Assembly: GCF_000325745.1 (NCBI RefSeq)
Contig: NC_019907.1
Location: 1,320,501-1,384,500 of the forward strand
Direction: 5' to 3'
Length of the DNA stretch: 64,000 nt
Source: Liberibacter crescens BT-1
GTDB lineage: Bacteria; Pseudomonadota; Alphaproteobacteria; Rhizobiales; Rhizobiaceae
Below the pieces are notes generated by a model that was given only the letters and a program-made list of their open reading frames with translations, had not been told where the DNA came from and ran no database searches. A program made the translations under genes and the position numbers. Numbering within the stretch: the first letter of the stretch is position 1; each line of letters starts with the position of its first letter. Positions 8,049 to 17,383 of the stretch are shown here, piece by piece.

Positions 8049-9062
8049 TTAACAACTTTCCTCTAGTTCTTTTCTCCAACAACCCATCGTAGCTAAGCTA
8101 TTCATGCGAGCACGATGAGCAAAAACATGTTGAGCATATTCCTTATTTTCCTCTTTTCCATGCCATACACGTAACACAGATTCCTGCAACGCACGTCCAT
8201 AAGAAAAGGTTAATTTCCAAGGAAAATTTCCAATTGCATTCATAGCTGAAAGATGCTCTGTAGCCTTTTTTTCTGATTGTCCGCCTGAAAGAAATGCTAT
8301 TCCTGGAACAGAAGAAGGTACTGTATTCTTTAAGACTTTTATTGTACGCTCCACAACTTCTTCAACTGAAGAGTTTTTAGATTTATTACCTGACATAACC
8401 ATATTTGGCTTAAGAACCAAACTTTCAAAACGAACTCGCATACTGGATAATTCATTAAAAAGAACTCGCAAAACATATTCTGTTACTTCATTACAACGAT
8501 CTATGCTATGATTTCCGTCCATAAGAACCTCAGGTTCAACGATTGGAACAATACCATTCTCCTGACAAAGAGCTGCATACCGAGCTAACGCATGCATATT
8601 GGCATTGACAACAGCACTACTCGGCAAACTATCTGAAATAAATATTACAGCACGCCATTTAGCAAAACAAATGCCTTTATCTCTATATTTTTTTAATCTT
8701 TCATCCAAATCATCTAAACCCTTTACAATCAATTCCCCTGGATAAAAAGGGAAAGATTTTGTACCATGATCTACCTTGATGCCTAAAAGAACCCCAGATG
8801 AATTAAGAAGATCAATAAAGGAAGTGCCATCAGAAGCTTTCTGAGAAAGAGTTTCTTCATACAGAATAACTCCTGAAATAAATTTCATAGCTTCTTTAGA
8901 ACTAAATAACATCTCACGATAATCACGACGTAACATCTCTGTAGCGGTCAAACCAATCGTATCAAAACGTTTTTGTATTGTTGGATTAGATTCATCTGCT
9001 GCAAGAATACCCTTTCCTGCACTGACCATTATTTCTGCAATTTTTTCAAGTTTCTCTCTCAT
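8049..9062 (-). CDS. fda: Class I fructose-bisphosphate aldolase
   Basis: The 337-residue enzyme has class I aldolase hallmarks: GKGILAADESNPTIQKRF near the N-terminus, GIKVDHG and KWRAV lysine segments, PIVEPEVL, and the Schiff-base lysine in SLVLKPNMV. It splits fructose 1,6-bisphosphate into glyceraldehyde 3-phosphate and dihydroxyacetone phosphate in the cytoplasm without a metal. It is the last gene of the minus-strand run tkt-gap-pgk-fba, the usual rhizobial order. The 277 bases downstream (7772-8048) hold nothing recognisable. Confidence 0.95.
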   Translation of the reverse strand: MREKLEKIAEIMVSAGKGILAADESNPTIQKRFDTIGLTATEMLRRDYREMLFSSKEAMKFISGVILYEETLSQKASDGTSFIDLLNSSGVLLGIKVDHGTKSFPFYPGELIVKGLDDLDERLKKYRDKGICFAKWRAVIFISDSLPSSAVVNANMHALARYAALCQENGIVPIVEPEVLMDGNHSIDRCNEVTEYVLRVLFNELSSMRVRFESLVLKPNMVMSGNKSKNSSVEEVVERTIKVLKNTVPSSVPGIAFLSGGQSEKKATEHLSAMNAIGNFPWKLTFSYGRALQESVLRVWHGKEENKEYAQHVFAHRARMNSLATMGCWRKELEESC

Positions 9063-9181
9063 CTTCCCCTCCTAAAAACACTCCATGAGATGAGTGCGGT
9101 TTATAGAAAAACATTAAGAGATACTTATACCCAAGATAATCTCTTAATAACTCCTAATAAATATCAATAAAAACTTTTTTA

Positions 9182-10384
9182 TCAAGAACAGGATAATGCA
9201 GCTATACCAGGTAATTTCTTTCCTTCCAAAAATTCAAAGAAAGCACCGCCTGCTGTAGAAATATATGTAAAAGAATCAACAACTCCTGCATAATTAAGAG
9301 CTGATAATGTATCCCCACCACCAGCAACTGAAATTACTCTACCTTCCTTTGTAAGTCTAGCTACATCACAAGCTATATCAATTGTTGCTCTATCAAAAGG
9401 CTCAACTTCAAAAGCTCCAAGAGGACCATTCCATATTAAAGTTTTAGAACTGGAAATAGCATTTTTGATATTTTCTGTTGTTGTCACACCAATATCTAAA
9501 ATCATACAATCATCTGGAATAGCTTCTATAGGAACGTTATCGCTTTTAATCCCTTTTTTAAATTCTCGAGCAATAACAGCGTCTTGTGGTAAGATGAGCT
9601 CACAACACGCATTCTCTGCTTCAGCCATTATGCGATGCACAACATCAGAAAAATCTGCTTCACACAATGACCGACCTATTCTTACTCCTTGCGCCATCAG
9701 AAAAGTATTAGCCATAGCACCACCAATTACTAATTTATCAAATCTTTTTACCAGATTCATGAGTAAATTTATCTTTGTAGACACTTTAGAACCACCAATA
9801 ATGGCAATAATTGGCCTATGAGCTGTATCCAGATATTTTTTAATCATATTAAGTTCTAGTTGCAGCGAACGACCAGTATAGGCAGGCAAAATAAGAGCCA
9901 AACCTTCCACAGAAGCATGAGCTCGATGTGAAACAGAAAATGCATCATTTACATAAATATCTCCATTAGATGCTAAAGCTTTTATAAAAGATGGATCATT
10001 GTCTTTTTCACCTTTATAAAAACGGATATTTTCTGTAAGAAGAATACCTCCATTTTGCAAAACTGTTATTGCTTCTGCCACCTGAGGGCCGATACAATCT
10101 TCTACAAAAAAAACATCGCGCCCCAATATTTCTTTGGCAACTGGAACTATGTTCCGTAATGAAGCTTCTCTTTCTCCATGATTCTCAGGACGGCCTAAAT
10201 GAGATAATATTATAACCTTAGCACCCTTGTTAGCCAATTCAAGTATTGTAGAAACTGATCGTCTTATACGAGTAGAATCTATAACTTCTCCATTTTTAAA
10301 AGGAACATTCCAATCAACACGTAAAAGAACACGATAACCCTTAATATCCTGAAGATCATCAAGGGTTCTAAAATGATTGATCAT
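9182..10384 (-). CDS. pgk: Phosphoglycerate kinase
   Basis: This full-length monomeric PGK of 400 residues converts 1,3-bisphosphoglycerate and ADP to 3-phosphoglycerate and ATP. Signatures are RVLLRVDWNVPFKNG, LSHLGRP, NDAFSVSHRAHAS, IIGGSKVSTKI and the C-terminal GGGDTLSAL nucleotide loop. An ATG at 10384 (MINHFRTLDD) is preferred over the in-frame ATG four codons upstream (10396) because AAGG sits four bases before it. A terminator-like hairpin separates it from the upstream gap gene, so it may also have its own promoter. Confidence 0.96.
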   Translation of the reverse strand: MINHFRTLDDLQDIKGYRVLLRVDWNVPFKNGEVIDSTRIRRSVSTILELANKGAKVIILSHLGRPENHGEREASLRNIVPVAKEILGRDVFFVEDCIGPQVAEAITVLQNGGILLTENIRFYKGEKDNDPSFIKALASNGDIYVNDAFSVSHRAHASVEGLALILPAYTGRSLQLELNMIKKYLDTAHRPIIAIIGGSKVSTKINLLMNLVKRFDKLVIGGAMANTFLMAQGVRIGRSLCEADFSDVVHRIMAEAENACCELILPQDAVIAREFKKGIKSDNVPIEAIPDDCMILDIGVTTTENIKNAISSSKTLIWNGPLGAFEVEPFDRATIDIACDVARLTKEGRVISVAGGGDTLSALNYAGVVDSFTYISTAGGAFFEFLEGKKLPGIAALSCS

Positions 10385-10418
10385 ATTACCTTGCATAGAT
10401 AGAATAAAAACCTCTTAT

Positions 10419-10442
10419 AAAAAAATCCAGATGACTCTGGAT
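10419..10442 (-). terminator. Small hairpin with U-tract between gap and pgk
   Basis: On the minus strand ATCCAG-loop AGTCAT-CTGGAT is followed directly by a run of T (plus-strand A run 10419-10425). It lies about 65 bases past the gap stop. The stem is only 6 bp, so termination is probably partial, which would set gap and pgk at different levels. Confidence 0.55.
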
Positions 10443-10505
10443 GAGTAATGAATACTCTGCTGTACCTTAATAGAAAAACTGGATTCAAACTCATATCCAA
10501 CAATA

Positions 10506-11516
10506 TTATATATCTTTTAAAAACTTCCCTATAGCTGCTGCTGTATCTAACATACGATTAGAAAACCCCCATTCATTATCATACCAAGCCATAACACGAA
10601 CCAAGTCCTCATCAACAACTTTTGTCTGATCGGCTACGAATATAGATGAATGCGGATCATGATTGAAATCTACAGAAACTAACGGTTCAGTGACATAGGA
10701 AAGAATATTCTTTAATTGTCCTTCAGAAGCTATTTTGATAACTTCATTAATCTCCTCTTCTTTTACTTTCTTAACAAGAAGAATTTTTAAATCTATCACG
10801 GAAACATTAGGTGTAGGAACTCGAATAGCTGAACCAGCTAATTTCCCTTTCAGTTCTGGTAATACTAAACCGATAGCTTGAGCTGCACCTGTAGAAGTAG
10901 GTATCATAGACAATGCGGCGCTCCGCGATCTATAGAGATCTCTATGAGAAGAATCCAAAACAGGTTGATCACTCGTATAGGAATGAACTGTCGTCATGTA
11001 TCCCTTTTTAATACCGAACTCTTTGTTTAGTGTATAAACGACAGGAGCCAAACAATTAGTTGTACAAGATGCATTTGAGATAACGATATCATCCTTTGTA
11101 AGAACATTATGATTTATACCATAAACAATCGTCTTATCAGCTCCTCCACAAGGAGCTGACACCAACACACGTTTAGAGCCATTAGACAAATGCGCTAATG
11201 CTTTTTCTCTACTTGCAAAGGCGCCTGTACATTCCATAACAACATCAATGCCATCCCACGGAAGCTGTTTTGGATCACGAATAGCCGTTACTTTTATCGG
11301 ACCAAAACCAACATCAATAACATCTCCTGAAACTTTCACCTTTCTCTGAAATGTTCCATGAACAGAATCATATCGAATTAAATGACCATTTGCTTCTATC
11401 GAACCAAGATCATTAATCGCAACAATTTCAATATCTTTATTCCCTGATTCAACAAAAGTACGAAGTATTGCTCTCCCAATACGACCAAACCCATTTATAG
11501 CAACTTTAACAGCCAT
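10506..11516 (-). CDS. gap: Glyceraldehyde-3-phosphate dehydrogenase
   Basis: The 336-residue type I GAPDH has the NAD-binding start VAINGFGRIGRAILR, the catalytic Cys151 in SNASCTTNCLAP and the C-terminal WYDNEWGFSNRM. It oxidises and phosphorylates glyceraldehyde 3-phosphate in glycolysis. All key residues are present and the length is normal. It lies 65 bases downstream of the transketolase gene, with pgk and the aldolase further on, as in other Rhizobiales. Confidence 0.97.
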   Translation of the reverse strand: MAVKVAINGFGRIGRAILRTFVESGNKDIEIVAINDLGSIEANGHLIRYDSVHGTFQRKVKVSGDVIDVGFGPIKVTAIRDPKQLPWDGIDVVMECTGAFASREKALAHLSNGSKRVLVSAPCGGADKTIVYGINHNVLTKDDIVISNASCTTNCLAPVVYTLNKEFGIKKGYMTTVHSYTSDQPVLDSSHRDLYRSRSAALSMIPTSTGAAQAIGLVLPELKGKLAGSAIRVPTPNVSVIDLKILLVKKVKEEEINEVIKIASEGQLKNILSYVTEPLVSVDFNHDPHSSIFVADQTKVVDEDLVRVMAWYDNEWGFSNRMLDTAAAIGKFLKDI

Positions 11517-11581
11517 ATTTCCTTATCCTAAACTTTTAAAACAATTTATTATATATAAGTTATATAGACTCTACATCATCA

Positions 11582-13572
11582 TTAAACACATGATGCAAGC
11601 ATCTTTTCTGCAGCAGCTACCACAGCTGCAGAGGTAATACCAAAATATTGGTAAAGCTCTTCGCAAGGACCTGAAGCTCCAAAACCTTTCATACCAACAA
11701 AAACACCATCAGTGCCAAGGAAAACATCCCAAGCCTGCTTTAATCCTGCCTCAACAGCAATTTTAACAGGAGATGTACCGATAATTTCCTTTTTATAGGA
11801 ATCTTCCTGTTCAAAAAAAAGTTCAAAACAAGGTACTGATACAACACGTGTAAGAATATTACGTGCAGTCAATAATTTACAAGCATCAAGAGCTATCTTT
11901 ACTTCAGATCCAGAAGCAAAAATAGTGACCTGTGCATCAACTGCAGTAACAAGTTCATAAGCGCCATAAGAACAACAATTCTTTTCTTCATACTGAAGAC
12001 GCACAAAAGGAAGGTTTTGCCGTGATAAAGCGATCCCTGAAGGACGTTTTTTTCTTTGATTGCAACTTGCCAACATTCCAAAGTTTCCACAGAATCAGCT
12101 GGTCTAAACATCAAAAGATTTGGAATTGCTCTCAAAGCAGCCATATGTTCAACTGGCTGATGTGTAGGGCCATCCTCACCAAGACCAATAGAATCATGCG
12201 TTAACACATGAATAACTCTAATCCCCATCAAAGCCGCAAGCCTAATTGCTGGTCGACTATAGTCAGAAAAAACTAAAAAAGTCCCTGAATACGGAATCAA
12301 GCCTCCATGCAATGTTATTCCATTCATTGCAGCAGACATACCATGCTCACGCACACCATAATGCAAATAACGCCCAGAAAAATCACATGCTGTAATAGAT
12401 CTTGTTTGACTGGTTTTAGTATTATTAGAACCTGTGAGATCTGCTGATCCTCCTATGGTCTCAGGAAGACAATCATTTATTATTTCTAATGCGTTTTCTG
12501 ATGCCTTACGCGTAGGAATCTCTGGCCTGATCTCAAATAACTTCCTTTTATATTTATCAATTTCTCTATCTAAAGTATCAGGAAGATCACCTGCAAAGCG
12601 ACGCATAAATTCAGAACGAATCTCTGAACTGACAGAATAAAGATTCTTTTCCCATTCTTCACGTATATGAGTAGAGCGTGAACCAGAGAAACGCCATTCC
12701 TCAAGAATATCATCGGGAATACAAAAGGGCTCTGCATCCCAATGCAATACTTTACGAGTAGAACTTAACTCCTCTTTTCCAAGTGGAGAACCATGAACCT
12801 TATTAGTTCCTGCTTTAGAAGGTGCACCAAAACCAATGATGGTTTTACAATCAATCATTGTAGGTTTATCAGAAAGACGAGCTTTCTCTAAAGCCAATAT
12901 AATCTCTTCAGCATTATGTCCATTTACTGCAAGCACATTCCAACCAGCAGCACAAAATCGTGCACCCTGATCAGTAGAATCTGCTAGAGAAACGGGCCCA
13001 TCAATAGAAATAGAATTATTATCCCACAAAACAATCAATTTATTAAGTTGCAGATGTCCCGCTAATGAAATAGCTTCATGACTAATTCCTTCCATCAAAC
13101 AACCATCACCAGCAATTACATATGTATAGTGATGTATTAATTCTTTACCAAACTCATCTCGTAATTTACGTTCAGCAATCGCCATTCCAACAGCATTTGC
13201 AAGACCTTGACCCAGAGGACCAGTCGTCGTTTCAATACCAGAAGCATGACCATACTCAGGATGTCCTGCTGCTTTCGATTTGATTGTACGAAAATTCTTT
13301 ATGTCCTCAATCGTCATGTCTTCATAACCCAATAGGTAAAGCAACGAATAAAGCAACATAGAACCATGACCGGCTGATAAAACAAATCGATCACGATTTG
13401 GCCACAACGGCTTTTTAGGATCAAAAATCATAAATTGAGTAAAAAGAACAGTAGCAATATCTGCTACGCCCATTGGCAGTCCTGGATGCCCAGAATTTAC
13501 CCTTTCTATCGCTTCTATTGATAATAACCGTATAGCATTAGCCATATTATTATGTTTTTCAAGATAAATCAT
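11582..13572 (-). pseudogene. tkt: Transketolase, reading frame broken by a 1-base deletion in a poly(A) run
   Basis: Two overlapping frames together make a normal transketolase of about 663 residues. The first (from ATG 13572) carries the thiamine-diphosphate and pyrimidine domains: [12 protein letters not shown], the ThDP motif GDGCLMEG, and [19 protein letters not shown]. The second (ending at 11582) supplies [14 protein letters not shown] and the C-terminal domain. They join at a run of seven A on the coding strand (12047-12053). Eight A would read through as [16 protein letters not shown] in one frame. As written, the product is abnormal after about residue 508 and lacks the C-terminal domain. 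Transketolase links glycolysis to the pentose-phosphate pathway and is rarely dispensable. Sequencing error or transcriptional slippage on the A run are therefore as likely as true loss. Confidence 0.9.
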
Positions 13573-13909
13573 TGTAAATTCTCTTTCTAGAGAAGTTCTT
13601 ACGAACTTTAATATCTAAACGCTACGGAGACCTTTATTATTAAAATAGTATATAACCAAACAAAAAGGTTAACTGTAATAAAGTCTACAACTCAGTTTAT
13701 ATGTAATACACCATTTTTTTAGATTATGGTAATTTTTAGCACTGTTTTTTAACAAGTCACATTTTTGTAGAAGTAAAAAAGAATTAATTTTAAAAATTTT
13801 TTATGCTTATCACAAAAATTTGTTTATGGTGCCTAAATAAAATATTTCTATGCGTCACCCATTATGAGTTGTTTAGATCCTCGAATGCCTTTAGAGATGG
13901 AGAATTTCA
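13573..13909. other. Divergent intergenic region between tkt and the zapA operon
   Basis: This is 337 bases of AT-rich DNA between two divergently transcribed units, so promoters for both should lie here. I see no RNA gene, repeat or clear operator. The only feature near the right end is a purine-rich ribosome-binding site (GGAG at about 13897) for the gene starting with GTG at 13910. Confidence 0.5.
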
Positions 13910-14197
13910 GTGAACCTGTTTCCTACAGAAAAGAAAATTGATATTAATCAGGCAATTGATGAATTAAAGCAAGCGCTTGGCCTATTAGAGAATGCAACTG
14001 ACGTACAGTCCCAGTTTAAAGAAGAACGTAGTCAAATAGAAAAAGAGGTACGACGAATCCATGCAGATCGTTCACGTCTGGCTCAAGCACTTGATCAATC
14101 TGAGTTTCGAGCTAATCGTCTTGAAGAAATAAATCGTGAGGTATCAAGACGATTAGTAACAGCGATGGAAACAATTCGTGCTGTTTTAGATCGCTAA
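13910..14197 (+). CDS. Small coiled-coil protein, DUF4164 family
   Basis: This 95-residue, highly charged and helical protein is predicted to be coiled coil over most of its length. The segment ANRLEEINREVSRRLVTAMETIR is the family's conserved end. It starts at GTG with GGAG about 9 bases upstream. In Rhizobiales it stands directly before zapA, here separated by only 21 bases, so a role with ZapA in division is possible but unproven. There is no membrane segment or signal peptide. Confidence 0.8.
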   Translation: MNLFPTEKKIDINQAIDELKQALGLLENATDVQSQFKEERSQIEKEVRRIHADRSRLAQALDQSEFRANRLEEINREVSRRLVTAMETIRAVLDR

Positions 14198-14218
14198 ATT
14201 GCTAAAAAGGTATCCAGC

Positions 14219-14584
14219 GTGGCACAAGTAACAGTTAATATAAATGGGAAAAACTACAAAATTACTTGCGAAACAGATCAAGAAGAACGTCTTGTTGATT
14301 TAGCAACAAATTTTGACCGATATGTTAGCCACTTACATAAAAAATTTGGTAACATCGGGGATGTGCGTTTAATGGTAATGGCAGGCGTTATGATTATAGA
14401 CGAAATGACAGAGCTCTCTGTGCGTTTAGAAAAAACTCAGCTGGAACTAGAAACCCTACGTAATAACTATACTGGAGTCCAGAAGAAAGAAGAAGACCTT
14501 GTTATAGCATTACAAGATATTACAACCCGTATACGAAACATTGCAATAACTTTGAATAATAATCCATATATAGGCACAGATTAA
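14219..14584 (+). CDS. zapA: Cell division protein ZapA
   Basis: The 121-residue protein starts at GTG and has the ZapA signature at its N-terminus: VTVNINGKNYKITCETDQEERLVDLA, then a long C-terminal coiled coil. ZapA binds FtsZ and stabilises the Z-ring at midcell. Length and heptad pattern are normal. 6S RNA and the 5-formyltetrahydrofolate cyclo-ligase gene follow, a linkage known from many proteobacteria. Confidence 0.9.
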   Translation: MAQVTVNINGKNYKITCETDQEERLVDLATNFDRYVSHLHKKFGNIGDVRLMVMAGVMIIDEMTELSVRLEKTQLELETLRNNYTGVQKKEEDLVIALQDITTRIRNIAITLNNNPYIGTD

Positions 14585-14641
14585 TTTTAAAATAAACTAT
14601 AAATAGCTGGAATTCAAAAAATTCATCTATATAATTAGAGT

Positions 14642-14800
14642 TACAACCTGCCCTTCATGACAGGAAAACCAAAATCCTTGGGGCTATAACAATCCTAAGG
14701 AGGCTGTCCCTGTTTAAGCTCGTGGGCTTTAATATATGGCTTCCACCTATTTTTTAGGCGCCCAGGATTAATTTATCCATCGGTTGGTGCGGGTTGTACA
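14642..14800 (+). ncRNA. ssrS: 6S RNA
   Basis: The stretch folds as a long irregular hairpin closed by TACAACC (14642-14648) pairing with GGTTGTA (14792-14798), with a large AT-rich central bubble around 14690-14740. A T run follows at 14801. It lies between zapA and the cyclo-ligase gene, the conserved location of 6S RNA. 6S RNA mimics an open promoter, binds sigma-70 RNA polymerase and reduces transcription when nutrients are low. Ends are estimated from the closing stem. Confidence 0.85.
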
Positions 14801-15074
14801 TTTTTTAAATCTAAATATTATTGAGATGGTTAAAAAGTTATGAAATTAATCCCACGTGTTTTAATTATAAAACACTGCTTAATAGGCAATTTTAATTTCT
14901 GAAGTATCTTATATTACAAATAGTAATTGCATAAAACATTTATTAAGATTTTCTTTTTTTAAATAAATAAACTCTTGGAATAATTATTATAATTTAATCA
15001 TTTTTAGGGTTATGACAGTTTACAATGGGTATGCCCTTATCATCTTCGAGTTAACTAGCTACAAGGATTTGCTA

Positions 15075-15647
15075 ATGACCCCAAAAGAATATAAGGCTGC
15101 ATTACGAAAAGAAAGGCTTATAATCCGTGATGTACTTTCTTCTGAAGAACATCGAGAGAAGAGTGTTGCTATAGCAGTTCATGGGGAAAAAAGCATAAAA
15201 TTTAACTCTGGAGAAGTTATTGCAGCATTCCATCCGATCCGCTCTGAAGTCAACGTAATCCTGCTGGTTGAAAAACTAAGACAAAAAGGTGCTGTATTAT
15301 GCTTACCTGTTATTAATAGAAATAGCCTCATTTTTCGACAATACAACGAAGGAGCAATCCTCATCGGTACTGGTTTTGGAACACGAGGCCCAAAATCAAA
15401 TGCCCCAATACTGAATCCAAAAATTATACTTATGCCACTTGCTGCTTTTGATTCTAAAGGGAACCGTATAGGATACGGTGCCGGATATTATGACACTACT
15501 GTTGCTGAAGTACGTTATAAAGGTCAAGATCCATATCTAATAGGGATTGCCTTTGATGTACAGGAAGTCTCTTTTGTTCCAGCTGAACCCACTGATATCC
15601 GTCTCCATGCCGTACTGACGGAGAGCGGTCTTAAATATTTTCATTAA
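15075..15647 (+). CDS. 5-formyltetrahydrofolate cyclo-ligase
   Basis: The 190-residue enzyme converts 5-formyl-THF to 5,10-methenyl-THF with ATP and so recycles an inactive folate. Signatures are the basic N-terminal KAALRKERLIIR and the conserved GYGAGYYDTT near the C-terminus. The frame is open 21 codons further upstream to an ATG at 15012. The ATG at 15075 is chosen because AAGGA lies about 8 bases before it and family members start there. It follows 6S RNA, matching the ssrS-ygfA linkage. Confidence 0.9.
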   Translation: MTPKEYKAALRKERLIIRDVLSSEEHREKSVAIAVHGEKSIKFNSGEVIAAFHPIRSEVNVILLVEKLRQKGAVLCLPVINRNSLIFRQYNEGAILIGTGFGTRGPKSNAPILNPKIILMPLAAFDSKGNRIGYGAGYYDTTVAEVRYKGQDPYLIGIAFDVQEVSFVPAEPTDIRLHAVLTESGLKYFH

Positions 15648-15659
15648 AGAGTACTACAA

Positions 15660-16484
15660 ATGAGGCTTCTTTTTCTTGGTGATATGGTCGGAAGAACAGG
15701 ACGATCTATTGTACATAAAACTGTTCCACGTCTTATTCAAAATCTTAAACTCGATTTTGTTATTGTTAATGGTGAAAATAGTGCTGGCGGCTTTGGTATC
15801 ACTGAAAAGATTTTTCTTGAAACTATAAACTCTGGCGTTGATGTAATGACCACTGGGAATCATGTTTGGGATCAAAAGGAAGCAATTATATTTTCACAAC
15901 GCCATAATCGATTTTTACGTCCTGCAAATTATCCTTCTGGTACTCCTGGATACAGTTCCGGTCTTTATTCTGCCAGAAACGGAGCGCGGGTTCTTGTAAC
16001 GAATATTATGGGACGCGTTTTTATGAATCCTATATTAGACGATCCTTTCAAAACAGCAGAGACAATATTAAAAGATTGTCCTTTAAAAGAACAAGCAGAT
16101 GTTATAGTTTTTGATTTTCATGCAGAAGCTACAAGTGAAAAACAATGTTTTGCTCATTTCGTTGATGGACGTGTCAGTCTCGTAGTAGGGACACATACTC
16201 ATGTTCCTACTGCTGACTTTCAAATTCTTGATAACGGCACTGGATATATTTCAGATGTAGGAATGTGTGGAGATTATAATTCTTCTATTGGATTAGATAA
16301 GGAAGAACCTCTTAATCGATTTATTTCTCAAATCCCCCATAACAAGTTTACGGTTGCTGAAGGACCAGCAACTTTATGTGGTATTTGTGCTGAAATTTCT
16401 GATGTCACAGGATTAACTGAAAAGATTGCTCCTTTACGTATTGGCGCACGACTTTCTGAAACTTTACCAACTTTTTGGACATAA
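15660..16484 (+). CDS. TIGR00282-family metallophosphoesterase (YmdB-like)
   Basis: The 274-residue protein has a two-metal phosphoesterase core: FLGDMVGRTGR, VNGENSAGGFGI, GNHVWD, DFHAEATSEK and GTHTHVPTAD. All metal ligands (Asp, Asn, His) are present. Bacillus YmdB has 2',3'-cyclic-nucleotide phosphodiesterase activity and affects biofilm and RNA turnover. The role here is inferred only from family. The gene starts 12 bases after the cyclo-ligase gene and is probably cotranscribed with it. Confidence 0.9.
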   Translation: MRLLFLGDMVGRTGRSIVHKTVPRLIQNLKLDFVIVNGENSAGGFGITEKIFLETINSGVDVMTTGNHVWDQKEAIIFSQRHNRFLRPANYPSGTPGYSSGLYSARNGARVLVTNIMGRVFMNPILDDPFKTAETILKDCPLKEQADVIVFDFHAEATSEKQCFAHFVDGRVSLVVGTHTHVPTADFQILDNGTGYISDVGMCGDYNSSIGLDKEEPLNRFISQIPHNKFTVAEGPATLCGICAEISDVTGLTEKIAPLRIGARLSETLPTFWT

Positions 16485-16579
16485 ATGAAGCGTGACTCTT
16501 TATAAAAGAGAATATTCATCCCAAATTATGAATTTGTACTTCATATCTTCAAAATTTTTGAAAAGGAAAAAAAATATTT

Positions 16580-17335
16580 ATGGCTGGTCATTCACAATTC
16601 AAGAACATTATGCATCGAAAAGGACGTCAAGATGCTATGCGATCTAAAATATTTTCTAAAATCGCACGTGAGATAACTGTTGCAACAAAACTGGGCAGCC
16701 CGGAACCATCAGAAAATTCTCGTCTACGCCTTGCTATTCAAAATGCTAAAGTTCATTCAATGCCTAAGGATAATATTGAGCGTGCAATTAAAAAAGCACT
16801 TGGTAATAATACAGAAAACTATATAAATGTTCGATATGAGGGCTATGGCCCTGGAGGTATTGCAATCATAGTTGAAGCTCTTACCGATAACCGTAATCGT
16901 ACAGCCTCCAATGTGCGTTCTATTTTTACTAAGTCAGGCGGTTCTTTAGGAGAAACAGGCTCTGTCTCCTTTTGCTTTGAACAACTTGGAGAAATCATTT
17001 ACAAATCAGCAATTGCCGATCCTGATATAATTATGGAAGCAGCAATTGAAGCAGGAGCTCATAATTTTTTCTTAGAAGACGAAGAATATATTATACATTC
17101 TCCGTTTGAAATTATTAGTGATGTTTCTAAAAAACTAGAAGAACTTTTTAATGAAGCCAATAGCGTAAAAATCATCTGGAAGCCTAAAAATCCTATAACA
17201 ATCTTGGAGGAAGAAAAAATTAAATCTCTATTGAAAATGATGGATCTTCTAGAAGAAGACGAAGATATTCAAAATGTTTACTCTAACCTTGAAGTTCCTA
17301 ACGAAATGATCGAAAAAGCTCTTATAATTTCATAG
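16580..17335 (+). CDS. yebC: YebC/PmpR-family protein
   Basis: This 251-residue protein is the family's normal length. The N-terminus [19 protein letters not shown] and the following [13 protein letters not shown] are diagnostic, as is [19 protein letters not shown]. YebC proteins bind DNA or act at the ribosome to relieve stalling; which applies here cannot be told from sequence. In rhizobia yebC lies near ruvC. Here the next genes are an unrelated minus-strand block, so a boundary of accessory DNA lies just downstream. Confidence 0.95.
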   Translation: MAGHSQFKNIMHRKGRQDAMRSKIFSKIAREITVATKLGSPEPSENSRLRLAIQNAKVHSMPKDNIERAIKKALGNNTENYINVRYEGYGPGGIAIIVEALTDNRNRTASNVRSIFTKSGGSLGETGSVSFCFEQLGEIIYKSAIADPDIIMEAAIEAGAHNFFLEDEEYIIHSPFEIISDVSKKLEELFNEANSVKIIWKPKNPITILEEEKIKSLLKMMDLLEEDEDIQNVYSNLEVPNEMIEKALIIS

Positions 17336-17383
17336 ATTAAGCATTTTATGATCTGTTACAACGTTTTCTAGATTTTTTCAATG

